Below are positions 1 through 6,593 of a stretch of 7,838 nt of DNA, one piece after another (the stretch's first letter is position 1; each line of letters starts with the position of its first letter). This DNA is from CAZVJA01 sp964626885 (lineage in GTDB: Bacteria > Planctomycetota > Planctomycetia > Planctomycetales > Planctomycetaceae), in contig CAZVJA010000238.1 of assembly GCA_964626885.1 (NCBI GenBank), positions 1 through 7,838 of the forward strand, written 5' to 3'. The position numbers were made by a program, and so were the translations under genes. The notes under the pieces are model-generated. The model made no database searches, had not been told where the DNA came from, and was given only the letters and a program-made list of their open reading frames with translations.

Positions 1-81
1 GGAAGTCTCTCGTTAGGGCGGCTCCACGGACCACCCTTCAGGCGGTGCCCTGTCGCCATTTTTGAAACCACCTCTAGTAAT

Positions 82-597
82 TTAGTAATTGAACCCGTTC
101 TTGCGGATGTGGACCATCGGCTCTTCTTCCCCCAACGAAGCTCCCGCCCCCGCACCGGAAATTTCGACGAAATAAACGATGTGATCGCCCGCCGTCATTT
201 TGCTGACGACTTGCCCTTCCAGGTATCCGAGGGCATCCGCCAGAACCGGAAGCCCAACGGTACCGCGGCGAACTTCGAGCCCCTCGAACGCCGGCTGATC
301 CGGTTCGAAGCCCCGCCCGAAATGTTTCAGGAATCTTGTTTGCGACTTGCCGACAAGTGAGAGTGCAATCCGGGGCTCCGCAGCCAGCCAATCGTTGAGA
401 TAACGTTTCGCGTTCACGGCCACCGAGACCATCGGCGGTTCGAAGGACGCCTGCTGCACCCAGCTGGCGAGCATTCCGGTTTCACGTCCGTTGCCGTCCG
501 ACGCCGTGAGGATGAATACTCCACTGGGAGTACGGCCAAGCACGCGGCCGATGATTTCGCGATCGAAATTGGGGGGTGTGGAGGTCGGTTCGGTCAT
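82..597 (-). CDS. Flavin reductase-like FMN-binding domain protein
   Basis: This 171-residue protein consists almost entirely of one flavin reductase-like (split-barrel FMN-binding) domain. Family hallmarks visible are TPSGVFILTA (residues 23-32), the GMLASWVQQASFEPPMVSVAV stretch (41-61), where flavin phosphate and isoalloxazine contacts usually lie, GDHIVYFVEI (137-146) near the end of the barrel, and the C-terminal HIRKNGFNY. Members either reduce free flavin with NAD(P)H or use bound FMN in electron transfer; the substrate cannot be read from the sequence. The length is typical of a stand-alone domain, and there is no signal peptide or membrane segment, so it is probably cytoplasmic. The ATG at 597 is the first start after an in-frame TAA at 625-627; only a weak purine-rich stretch (AGACAGAG) precedes it. 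It lies 128 nt downstream of the thiamine-binding protein gene on the same strand. Domain assignment is confident; the exact reaction is not. Confidence 0.88.
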   Translation of the reverse strand: MTEPTSTPPNFDREIIGRVLGRTPSGVFILTASDGNGRETGMLASWVQQASFEPPMVSVAVNAKRYLNDWLAAEPRIALSLVGKSQTRFLKHFGRGFEPDQPAFEGLEVRRGTVGLPVLADALGYLEGQVVSKMTAGDHIVYFVEISGAGAGASLGEEEPMVHIRKNGFNY

Positions 598-725
598 CGC
601 TCTGTCTGATTCGTTGTGATGGCTTTAAACAGGGACTCGCTTCGGTGAAATTCGCTTCGGTCAAGTCACTTCGCAGCGTTGGATTTGTCGGGATTTGATT
701 GCTGCCGCGCGCAGCACATCTCAGA

Positions 726-1046
726 TCAATCCCCCTCCGTCGATTTCAACCGGCGCCCCAGCTTCTCTTCGACGCTGCGGACCTTGGATGTCAGCCGTCC
801 GGAGGCCCCCTTGCGTGCATCGACCTTGATGCTGCACGAGATGCGGTCGCAGTCCGCGCTCATCGCTTCATAACAGCGTTTGACGACGCCAAACACTTCG
901 TCCCATTCTCCCTCAAGCACCGTTCCCATGGCGTGCAGACGATAATCGAGCCCGCTCTCTTCAACGATCTTCAGCGAACGCGCGACGTACTCACCGACAC
1001 TCTCCCCTTTTCCCAGAGGAGACATGCTGAATTCAAGCAGAACCAC
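726..1046 (-). CDS. MTH1187-family (DUF77) thiamine-binding protein
   Basis: This 106-residue protein matches the MTH1187/YqgV family of small ferredoxin-like-fold proteins, which bind thiamine in the cytoplasm and have no known enzyme activity. Diagnostic stretches are the N-terminal VLLEFSMSPLGKGESVGEYV (residues 2-21), LHAMGTVLEGEWDEVF (37-52) and the basic helix near RSVEEKLGR (90-98). The start is a GTG at 1044-1046. It is supported by the family's conserved N-terminus beginning at this residue, by an in-frame TGA 24 nt upstream (1068-1070), and by a G-run (1051-1056) that could act as a ribosome-binding site. The next in-frame ATG (1023-1025) would remove the first beta strand. The gap from the ftsI stop is 237 nt and holds a large palindrome, so it is probably transcribed separately from the dcw genes. 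It may be co-transcribed with the flavin reductase gene downstream. Confidence 0.9.
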   Translation of the reverse strand: MVLLEFSMSPLGKGESVGEYVARSLKIVEESGLDYRLHAMGTVLEGEWDEVFGVVKRCYEAMSADCDRISCSIKVDARKGASGRLTSKVRSVEEKLGRRLKSTEGD

Positions 1047-1120
1047 CGCGCCCCCCGCGTCAAAAATTCAAACCCGCGACACACCCTCTCCAGGGCAAGT
1101 CAATTATTCAAACTGGGAAA

Positions 1121-1206
1121 TGGGTGGCACGCCCTGAGTCCTCGAAGGGCGTGGCGGAAACCGGAACCACGCCCTTCCTAGCGTCAGGGCGTGCCACACA
1201 CGCCCT
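1121..1206. repeat. Nested palindromic (REP/MITE-like) element
   Basis: Outer arms GTGGCACGCCCTGA (1124-1137) and TCAGGGCGTGCCAC (1184-1197) are perfect 14-nt inverted repeats, extending to 17 nt with one mismatch (1121-1137 against 1184-1200). Inside them is a second perfect inverted pair, GAAGGGCGTGG (1144-1154) and CCACGCCCTTC (1167-1177), around a short loop that itself contains CGG-AAA-CCG. The right arm can also pair locally with the following bases: AGGGCGTG (1186-1193) with CACGCCCT (1199-1206). The whole could fold as a single hairpin of about 80 nt or as alternatives. It lies in the gap after ftsI and before the thiamine-binding protein gene. The design resembles dispersed intergenic palindromes such as REP elements or small MITEs. 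Only one copy is in this window, so dispersal is inference. Confidence 0.75.
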
Positions 1207-1283
1207 CTCGGATGAGCATTGTAGACGTGTCGGAACGATTGCGGAAGGAACCCGCTCGTCGCCGGTGGAGAGGCCGATATCGG

Positions 1284-3074
1284 TTATTCCTCGTCGTGTG
1301 CGCGTTCGGCCGCGCGCAGCGGCACGTCGCGCGTCGGCACGCGCAAATAAACGAGCGTCTGCTGCAAGATGCTCGCCGCCGCTGGAGCGGCGATTGTGCC
1401 GCCATAATGCGTGCCCGGAACAGAGGGTTCATCCACAACCACGAGCACCAGCACCCGGGGAGCCTCCGCCGGCGCCCCGCACAAGAACGAGCTCACATGC
1501 CGCGTGCTCGAATATTTCCCGGTCTTCGGGTCCATCTTTTGCGCCGTGCCGGTCTTGCCGAAAACGGTATAACCTTCCAGCTGGGCCCGTTTGCCGGTCC
1601 CTCGGCGAACGACTTCGACCATCGGTTCCCGCACCACCCACTCCGCGACGTCTGCCCGGACCGCGCGCGTCACGATCGCCGTCGACGGCACGTCGGTGAC
1701 GCTTGAGGACGTCGCCGGCTCCGGGGAGTCGACGCGCGGCAAGACGAGCCGCGGTGAGCGCAGAATTCCCCCGCCGGCCAGCGCCGCATGCGCGACAATC
1801 AACTGCAGCGGCGTGACGGCGATTTCCTGACCCATCGGTATCGAACCGGTCGAGTACGACGTCCAATCTTTCAGCGGATGCAGCATGCCGCTCAGTTCCC
1901 CGGGAAGCATGCTGCCGGTCGAACGCCCGAAACCGAACGTCACGGCTGCTTCGTAAAGGCCGTCGTTCTTCAACCGCTGACCAATCTTCGCCATGCCGAT
2001 GTTGCTCGACTTCACGAGAATGTCGGTCACGCTCAGCTGCCCGTAAGGATGCTCGTCATGCAGCAGCCGCCCCCCCATGCGATATTCGCCGTGCTCGCAA
2101 TCGAACTCCTCATGAGGGCCGAGCACTCCTCTTTCAATCGCCGTCGCGACGACAAACGGCTTGAAAGTCGAACCCGGTTCATACATGGACGCGATGGCGG
2201 TGTTTTTCCAGGCGGCCTCCGGAACATTGACGGGGTTGTTCGGGTCGAACGTCGGGCGGGAAGCCATGGCCAGCACGTCGCAGGTTCTGGGATCAATGAC
2301 GATCGCGCACGCTCCGCGCGGCTTCCACTCCGTCATCACCTGGTCCAGTTCGCGCTCCACGTACAGTTGCACAACCACGTCGAGGCTGAGCACCACCGAT
2401 TCCCCCGGGCGCGGCGGCTCAGCCACCTCATCCAACACGTCGATCACTCGCCCCCGGGCGTCGCGGACGACCATCCGCCGTCCCTTTCGGCCGAGCAGCC
2501 GCGCATCGAGACTTTGTTCGAGGCCACCGCGTCCCGCGCCGTCGATGTCGCGCAGTCCGATGACGTGCGCCGCCAGTTCCCCCTGCGGATACTTGCGAAG
2601 ATACTCCTCGCGAAATCCCCAGGAGCGTTCGGGCAGATGCAATTCGCGCACCGCCGAGACTTCGCGTTCTTCCAGCCGTCGTTTGACCCACAAGAAATGC
2701 TTGTTCCGATGCTGCACGATCCGCTGCAACAATTCACGAGGGTCAACATCGAGCACGCCGGCTAAGCTGGACGCAACGCGCGCCGGGTCCGCAATCTTGC
2801 TCGGAACGACAAACAGGCTTCGCGATGTCACCGTTGCCGCGAGCAGCCGCCCTTGCCGATCGAGGATTTCCCCGGGACGCGCGGGGATCGTTTCGGTGTA
2901 AATCCGCTGCCGGTTGGCTTTCTCGGCAAACTGCTCGCTCCCCAACCATTGCACGTGCACCAGCCGCACCGCGAGACCCGCTCCCGACAATGCCAGCATG
3001 GCAACGATCAGCCGCACGCGCCAATTGCCGCAGAGCGAGGCGGGATGCGAGGGAGTGTCGTGCGACGGGAACAT
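1284..3074 (-). CDS. ftsI: Class B penicillin-binding protein, FtsI/SpoVD type (division transpeptidase)
   Basis: This is a 596-residue DD-transpeptidase that cross-links peptidoglycan in the periplasm and is expected to act at the septum with FtsW. An N-terminal membrane anchor spans about residues 18-40. The dimerisation/pedestal domain follows, with the family motif RPGEILDRQGRLLA (66-79) and GRGGLEQSLDARLLGRKG (181-198). The transpeptidase domain has all three catalytic motifs: STFK (nucleophile S302, K305), SSN (356-358) and KTG (507-509, within GKTGTAQK). The FGFGRSTG, LPGE and VTPLQL stretches (about 380-424) are typical of FtsI/SpoVD rather than MrdA. No PASTA domain follows. The length is normal for the family. 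The ATG at 3074 puts about 17 polar residues before the membrane segment; no clear Shine-Dalgarno is visible. It lies 60 nt downstream of the ftsL-like gene, the usual dcw order. The murE gene that commonly follows is absent. Confidence 0.95.
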   Translation of the reverse strand: MFPSHDTPSHPASLCGNWRVRLIVAMLALSGAGLAVRLVHVQWLGSEQFAEKANRQRIYTETIPARPGEILDRQGRLLAATVTSRSLFVVPSKIADPARVASSLAGVLDVDPRELLQRIVQHRNKHFLWVKRRLEEREVSAVRELHLPERSWGFREEYLRKYPQGELAAHVIGLRDIDGAGRGGLEQSLDARLLGRKGRRMVVRDARGRVIDVLDEVAEPPRPGESVVLSLDVVVQLYVERELDQVMTEWKPRGACAIVIDPRTCDVLAMASRPTFDPNNPVNVPEAAWKNTAIASMYEPGSTFKPFVVATAIERGVLGPHEEFDCEHGEYRMGGRLLHDEHPYGQLSVTDILVKSSNIGMAKIGQRLKNDGLYEAAVTFGFGRSTGSMLPGELSGMLHPLKDWTSYSTGSIPMGQEIAVTPLQLIVAHAALAGGGILRSPRLVLPRVDSPEPATSSSVTDVPSTAIVTRAVRADVAEWVVREPMVEVVRRGTGKRAQLEGYTVFGKTGTAQKMDPKTGKYSSTRHVSSFLCGAPAEAPRVLVLVVVDEPSVPGTHYGGTIAAPAAASILQQTLVYLRVPTRDVPLRAAERAHDEE

Positions 3075-3134
3075 TGTGCAACCGGCGAGCAGATCAAGAG
3101 CTGGGGACTACGTTTTCGCGGACCGACCGGTCGT

Positions 3135-3431
3135 TCACCGCCAATGCATCAGCGGCATGCGGCGTTCATTCGGACGGGCGGGCTTTTCCGGACGGGCGAC
3201 TTCCAAGTCCCCCCGCTCCAGAGGATGAATCATCCGCGCCGGAGCTCCCAGAACCTGAGTCTCCAGCCGCAATCGCGCCTGCGCGTCGCGGAGCGCATCC
3301 ATGCGGTAATGCTGCTGGCTGACGGCGCGGCGCAGCTCGAGATTCCGCTTTTCGAGACCGATCCCGATCAGCGAAATCAACACCACCAAGACCAGGGCAC
3401 TGCCGAAGCGGAAGAACATTTCTTCCTTCAT
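3135..3431 (-). CDS. ftsL: FtsL-like small bitopic cell-division protein
   Basis: This 98-residue protein has a short charged N-terminus, one strongly hydrophobic segment (about residues 9-25) and then a predicted coiled-coil stretch (about 27-62) rich in E, R, Q and L. The C-terminus (63-98) is proline- and arginine-rich. This architecture and length fit FtsL, the bitopic protein that with FtsB recruits and activates the FtsW-FtsI synthase. FtsL is poorly conserved in sequence, so the call rests on topology and on its place immediately before ftsI. The ATG (3429-3431) overlaps the upstream LysM gene's TGA as ATGA, which indicates translational coupling; no strong Shine-Dalgarno is visible. 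A FtsB/DivIC-like identity is the main alternative. A perfect 10-nt palindrome (CGACCGGTCG, 3124-3133) follows the stop codon. Confidence 0.72.
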   Translation of the reverse strand: MKEEMFFRFGSALVLVVLISLIGIGLEKRNLELRRAVSQQHYRMDALRDAQARLRLETQVLGAPARMIHPLERGDLEVARPEKPARPNERRMPLMHWR

Positions 3432-5089
3432 CGACTTTCGTGCACGGCCCGCACGAGTTGTCCCCCCCTCGCATCCGCCGGCAGCACCAATTCCGTGCCG
3501 ACCTGCAGATCATTCGGACTCGACAGCTTGTCCCGATTCAACTCGAAGATTTGAATCCAACGAGCAGCACGGCCAAGATGCCGCTGCGCAACCTCGCTCA
3601 GCGTTTCGTGCGCACCAACGCGATATCGCGGTTGCCCGTCCTCATCGACGAAAAATTCTCCCTGAGCGGCATGTCCGTCACGAGTGTCATTCCCTTCCGC
3701 CGAGACAAGCCGAGCCGTCGTCCGACCCGCCACAATCTCCGAATGATGGGCTTCCAGAAACTGCTGGGAGGGAGTGACAATCTTCATCCCCGGCTGGAGT
3801 TGCTGCGGATCGGGGGCCACGTCTTTGTTCAACTCAGCCAGCAGCTGGAAATACCGCGCCGTCCCGTATTTCTTGCGCGAAATGCTCCAGAAATTGTCCT
3901 TCGCCTGGACGACGTATGTTTCCTCCCCCGCAAGATCAGGATGGATATCCCGCCTGGGAGAATCGGCGAATTCCCCATCGCGAGAAAACTTTCGAGGCTG
4001 AGACGGCCGAGCATCATCGAAGGTCGAGTTCGCGTCGTCCGCAAAGTTGTCCTGCTTTGTCGCGTGATGCGGAACGGGACGAGATTCCGAATTGAACTCA
4101 TCCCTCCGAATTGGCTGCGGTTGATGGACGTGCGATTCGTCTTTATTCCGCCAATCGTCCACAGTGCGGGGTTTGATCGGCGCGGGCGGACGCTGGCTTG
4201 GATCAGCATCGTTCGTGAAGCTGTTCGTGTTCGATTCGAAGCCGTCCTTCTGCTCGGACGTCGGATGTTCGCGCTCAACGGTCTCAGCTTCGTGACGACG
4301 AGGAACGGTTTGACGGGGAGGTTCGTCCAGATCGGAACCGAACGGCGCCTCTTCCTTCGCTCCTTTCGATGCCGGTTTGTCATCGGGGAAGGGATCGGCG
4401 GAATCGTCATTGGCAGCCGCTCGCTTTGCCGGTTGTTTCTGTGACTGGTCGCCGTCAAACGTTTCCGCACTTCCAAATGAATCGCCGTCAGCGGTTCGCT
4501 GTTTGGAATCAAATGGAACCGGTTCCCCCTTCCTGGAAGTCACGTTCGCCGGCTTCTGCCGGGGAGTATTTCCCGTGAACGGGTCGCCGGTATTCGACGT
4601 CGTCTGCTTCCTCGCGCGCGGGGCATCGGAGTCAAAGGGCTCCGGCTCGTTCTGCGCCACCAACTCGTCTCCGAAAGCCGGGCTCTCTTTCACCGTCTCG
4701 CGCAAATCGGTCCGTGGGATTCTCTTCGGCTCTGGAACATTGAAGGCTGTTTGATCGCTTGGTTCGAGCGTCTTCGGCTTCGCCGGGTCGGTATCGGCTG
4801 TCCACATGTCCTTTTGCGCCGCCGTTTTTCCGTCGTGATGCGCCGCATCGTGATGCGGAACATGCTGCTCGCTCTGATTGGCAATCGCCGCCGGCGGAGG
4901 GACCGAATCGTCTCCGGTGCCGAACGCATCGCGTCCATCGCCGAATGTCTTTGATTCGCCGCCCGATTCGGACTCGCCGGCGACCGATTGTTGAAACTTG
5001 GGATCATGCGCCTTCTTGTAGACCACGAATATGAAGGCGCCCATGATGAGCAAAATCAGGGCAAAGCCCAGTTTGGTATTACTGGCCAT
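3428..5089 (-). CDS. Membrane-anchored protein with long disordered linker and two LysM domains
   Basis: This 553-residue protein has three parts. A single N-terminal membrane segment (about residues 7-24) has few residues before it and KK just after (25-26); with no cleavage site evident it looks like a signal anchor. Residues 27-388 are low-complexity and polar (D, E, P, K, Q, S, T), almost certainly disordered, and carry recurring phenylalanine-centred motifs such as EPFDSD, DPFTGN and DPFPDD. The C-terminus has two LysM-like modules: 391-439 (YVVQAKDNFWSISRKKYG ... LQPGMKIVTP) and 488-537 (YRVGAHETLSEVAQRHLG ... LQVGTELVLP). LysM binds N-acetylglucosamine-containing glycans, so it probably tethers the membrane to peptidoglycan outside the cytoplasm. 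Which way the linker faces is inferred, not seen. The ATG at 5089 has AGGA 10 nt upstream. The gene is not part of the classical dcw cluster yet sits between rsmH and ftsL, with a 4-nt overlap with the latter, which suggests a division or envelope role. Confidence 0.88.
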   Translation of the reverse strand: MASNTKLGFALILLIMGAFIFVVYKKAHDPKFQQSVAGESESGGESKTFGDGRDAFGTGDDSVPPPAAIANQSEQHVPHHDAAHHDGKTAAQKDMWTADTDPAKPKTLEPSDQTAFNVPEPKRIPRTDLRETVKESPAFGDELVAQNEPEPFDSDAPRARKQTTSNTGDPFTGNTPRQKPANVTSRKGEPVPFDSKQRTADGDSFGSAETFDGDQSQKQPAKRAAANDDSADPFPDDKPASKGAKEEAPFGSDLDEPPRQTVPRRHEAETVEREHPTSEQKDGFESNTNSFTNDADPSQRPPAPIKPRTVDDWRNKDESHVHQPQPIRRDEFNSESRPVPHHATKQDNFADDANSTFDDARPSQPRKFSRDGEFADSPRRDIHPDLAGEETYVVQAKDNFWSISRKKYGTARYFQLLAELNKDVAPDPQQLQPGMKIVTPSQQFLEAHHSEIVAGRTTARLVSAEGNDTRDGHAAQGEFFVDEDGQPRYRVGAHETLSEVAQRHLGRAARWIQIFELNRDKLSSPNDLQVGTELVLPADARGGQLVRAVHESR

Positions 5090-5236
5090 GGCAGGGTTCC
5101 TGGACGAAATTTTCCGTAATTTCTCGCGGGGTCAGAGAGCTCGGCGGAGCAGCGTATTAGCCGCCTCGCCGCGGGCAACGACAAATAGAGTCAAGTATCG
5201 AGTGGGTTGGAACAAATTCACGACGTCTCCACGTCT

Positions 5237-6166
5237 TCATTTTCTGATCGCCGCCCGCAACTTCGCCGAGCGAGAACGAGGATTGATTCGCTGTTCGGTC
5301 GGGCTGGCTGCGATCGGTTTGGGAGTCACGTTCTCCCAAGTCTCTTTATTTCGAAATACCTCTTTGACGATCCTGTCTTCCAGCGAATGGAAAGTAATGA
5401 CGACCGCCCGCCCCGCGGACTTCAATGCCGCCGGTAACACGTCGGAGAGCGCGGTCCGCAAGTGATCCAATTCATCATTCACCGCGATGCGCAACGCCTG
5501 AAAGATCCGCGTCGCCGGGTGAACGCGCGCTTCGCGCTGGAACGCCGCCGGCACACCCTCGCGAACCGCTTCCACAAGATCCTCCGCCGTCCGCACGGGA
5601 CGAGTTCCTCGCCGGCTGACAATCCCCTTCGCGATCGGGCCGCTGAATCGCTCCTCGCCGAACTCGCGGAACAGGTCGGCCATTGATTTCTCATCCAGCC
5701 GTTCCAGCAGTTCCCACGCCGGAATTCCACAGGTCGGATCAAACCGCAAATCGAGTGGGCCGCCGGCTCGAATACCGAAGCCGCGCTCGCTGTCGGCCAA
5801 TTGATCGGAAGAGAGCCCCAGATCGAGCAACGTCCGATCGACCGATGGAATATTGAGTTCGTCCAGCACCTCACGCATTTTCAGATAGCTGCCGCAGCGG
5901 AGCTCCACGTTCCCCCACGTCGATGCCGCCGGTCTTAATGTTTGTTCGGCGTGGCGAAGCATCATCGGATCACGATCCAGACCGATCAGCCGCCCCGTGG
6001 GACCGATCCGTTCCAGAATCGCGCGACTGTGTCCGCCAGCTCCGACGGTGCCATCAGCAACGACAAGTCCTGGCGCAAGATCGAGGTACTGCAAGACCTC
6101 GCGCAACAGAACCGGCGCGTGGACCGACGGACCGGGATCACCGGTTTCCCGCGACAGATCGGGCAT
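5237..6166 (-). CDS. rsmH: 16S rRNA (cytosine(1402)-N(4))-methyltransferase RsmH (MraW)
   Basis: This S-adenosylmethionine-dependent enzyme methylates N4 of C1402 in the ribosomal P site of 16S rRNA. Counting from the chosen ATG (309 residues), the family landmarks are HAPVLLREVL (16-25), the SAM-binding loop ADGTVGAGGHS (37-47), GLDRDP (62-67), LDLGLSSDQLADSERGFG (114-131), RIFQALRIAVNDEL (220-233) and ITFHSLEDRIVK (257-268). The length is normal for RsmH and the reading frame is intact. The start is uncertain: the ATG at 6166 is preferred, but an in-frame TTG at 6176-6178 would add four residues, and neither has a good Shine-Dalgarno sequence. The gene stands in its usual place after mraZ. 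Here it is separated from mraZ by about 400 nt that include an intrinsic terminator, so it probably has its own promoter or is expressed by read-through. The LysM gene follows 147 nt downstream. Confidence 0.95.
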   Translation of the reverse strand: MPDLSRETGDPGPSVHAPVLLREVLQYLDLAPGLVVADGTVGAGGHSRAILERIGPTGRLIGLDRDPMMLRHAEQTLRPAASTWGNVELRCGSYLKMREVLDELNIPSVDRTLLDLGLSSDQLADSERGFGIRAGGPLDLRFDPTCGIPAWELLERLDEKSMADLFREFGEERFSGPIAKGIVSRRGTRPVRTAEDLVEAVREGVPAAFQREARVHPATRIFQALRIAVNDELDHLRTALSDVLPAALKSAGRAVVITFHSLEDRIVKEVFRNKETWENVTPKPIAASPTEQRINPRSRSAKLRAAIRK

Positions 6167-6384
6167 GGGCGATAACAACGACGCGAAAGGATAGAGAGGA
6201 AACTTAGACGTGCGGCCGGATTTGTACGATCTTCGGGGCGTCTTGGAAACCCCAATCGGACCTCAACCCTGGCTCTCAAGCAGGATGTTTACGCTGGCCT
6301 GGCAAGCTGGTGAACAAGCTCGCTGAACCGCGTAGCGAAACCTGCAGCGGTCTCTCAAACCTGCGGCGGGCGGTCCCTTCCCCC

Positions 6385-6440
6385 ATAAAAAACCATTCGC
6401 CTCGAGGGGCTTCCGTTCCCCCTGTCGAGGCGAATGGTTT
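6385..6440 (-). terminator. Intrinsic (rho-independent) terminator downstream of mraZ
   Basis: Perfect 16-nt inverted repeats AAACCATTCGCCTCGA (6390-6405) and TCGAGGCGAATGGTTT (6425-6440) flank a 19-nt loop, which can itself pair GGGG with CCCC. On the minus strand the stem ends directly in six T residues (complement of 6387-6392), the expected U-tract. On the plus strand no T-tract follows, so the terminator acts in the direction of mraZ transcription. It lies about 150 nt after the mraZ stop and about 220 nt before rsmH. Confidence 0.85.
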
Positions 6441-6482
6441 GCGGTCAAACCGGGACTGGCCGAGTCTGCCGCTCATCGTGCT

Positions 6483-6502
6483 GGCGGGAATCCGTTCCCG
6501 CC
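6483..6502 (-). other. Perfect 8-bp stem-loop after mraZ
   Basis: GGCGGGAA (6483-6490) and TTCCCGCC (6495-6502) pair perfectly around a 4-nt loop. No T-run follows on the minus strand, so it is not a complete intrinsic terminator. It may stabilise the 3' end of the mraZ transcript or form part of the structured region ahead of the terminator 40 nt further on. Confidence 0.5.
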
Positions 6503-6593
6503 GTATCCGCAAAGCCCGGTAAGCCAGCGGAGCGACGCATCAATATTAAACGTGTACGGTCTTTGTTCTTGCCGTGAGAACACGGCCGGGAGA

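Larger units (their letters stand above)
6179..6593. other. Long mraZ-rsmH intergenic region
   Basis: This roughly 400-nt stretch separates two genes that are adjacent or nearly so in most dcw clusters. Read on the minus strand from the mraZ stop, it holds a small 6-bp hairpin (6571-6586), an 8-bp hairpin (6483-6502), a strong intrinsic terminator (6385-6440), a pair of 13-nt near-identical direct repeats (6338-6350 and 6357-6369, one mismatch), and then about 160 nt before rsmH without an obvious consensus promoter. Short open frames across the region resemble no family I know and run through the hairpins, so none is called. The rsmH promoter probably lies between the terminator and 6179. 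Confidence 0.6.

Noticed and set aside
1..81. Sequence after the flavin reductase stop, including a short open frame and AGGGC/GCCCT pairing
   Set aside because: The frame is too short and runs off the edge, and the stem is weak and lacks a T-run, so neither a gene nor a terminator can be supported.
637..666. Two 15-nt units beginning TCGCTTCGGT ahead of the flavin reductase gene
   Set aside because: Only two imperfect copies are present, without a matching regulatory signal; likely a chance local duplication.
1098..1103. TTGACT on the minus strand as a -35 box for the thiamine-binding protein gene
   Set aside because: No acceptable -10 hexamer lies at 16-18 nt spacing.
1274..1283. CCGATATCGG palindrome directly after the ftsI stop (a similar 10-mer follows the ftsL-like stop)
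   Set aside because: Ten-base palindromes occur by chance at this scale, and the two differ in sequence, so no shared function is supported.
1788..2765. A 325-codon open frame on the plus strand opposite ftsI
   Set aside because: It is antisense to a clear penicillin-binding protein, its translation is rich in R and H with no recognisable domain, and long antisense frames are common in GC-rich DNA.
3440..4444. A 334-codon open frame on the plus strand opposite the LysM gene
   Set aside because: Its composition mirrors the low-complexity linker on the other strand, and it has no domain, signal sequence or sensible context.
6263..6512. Small minus-strand open frames (61 and 78 codons) between mraZ and rsmH
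   Set aside because: Both run through the terminator hairpin, resemble no known family and lack a convincing ribosome-binding site.
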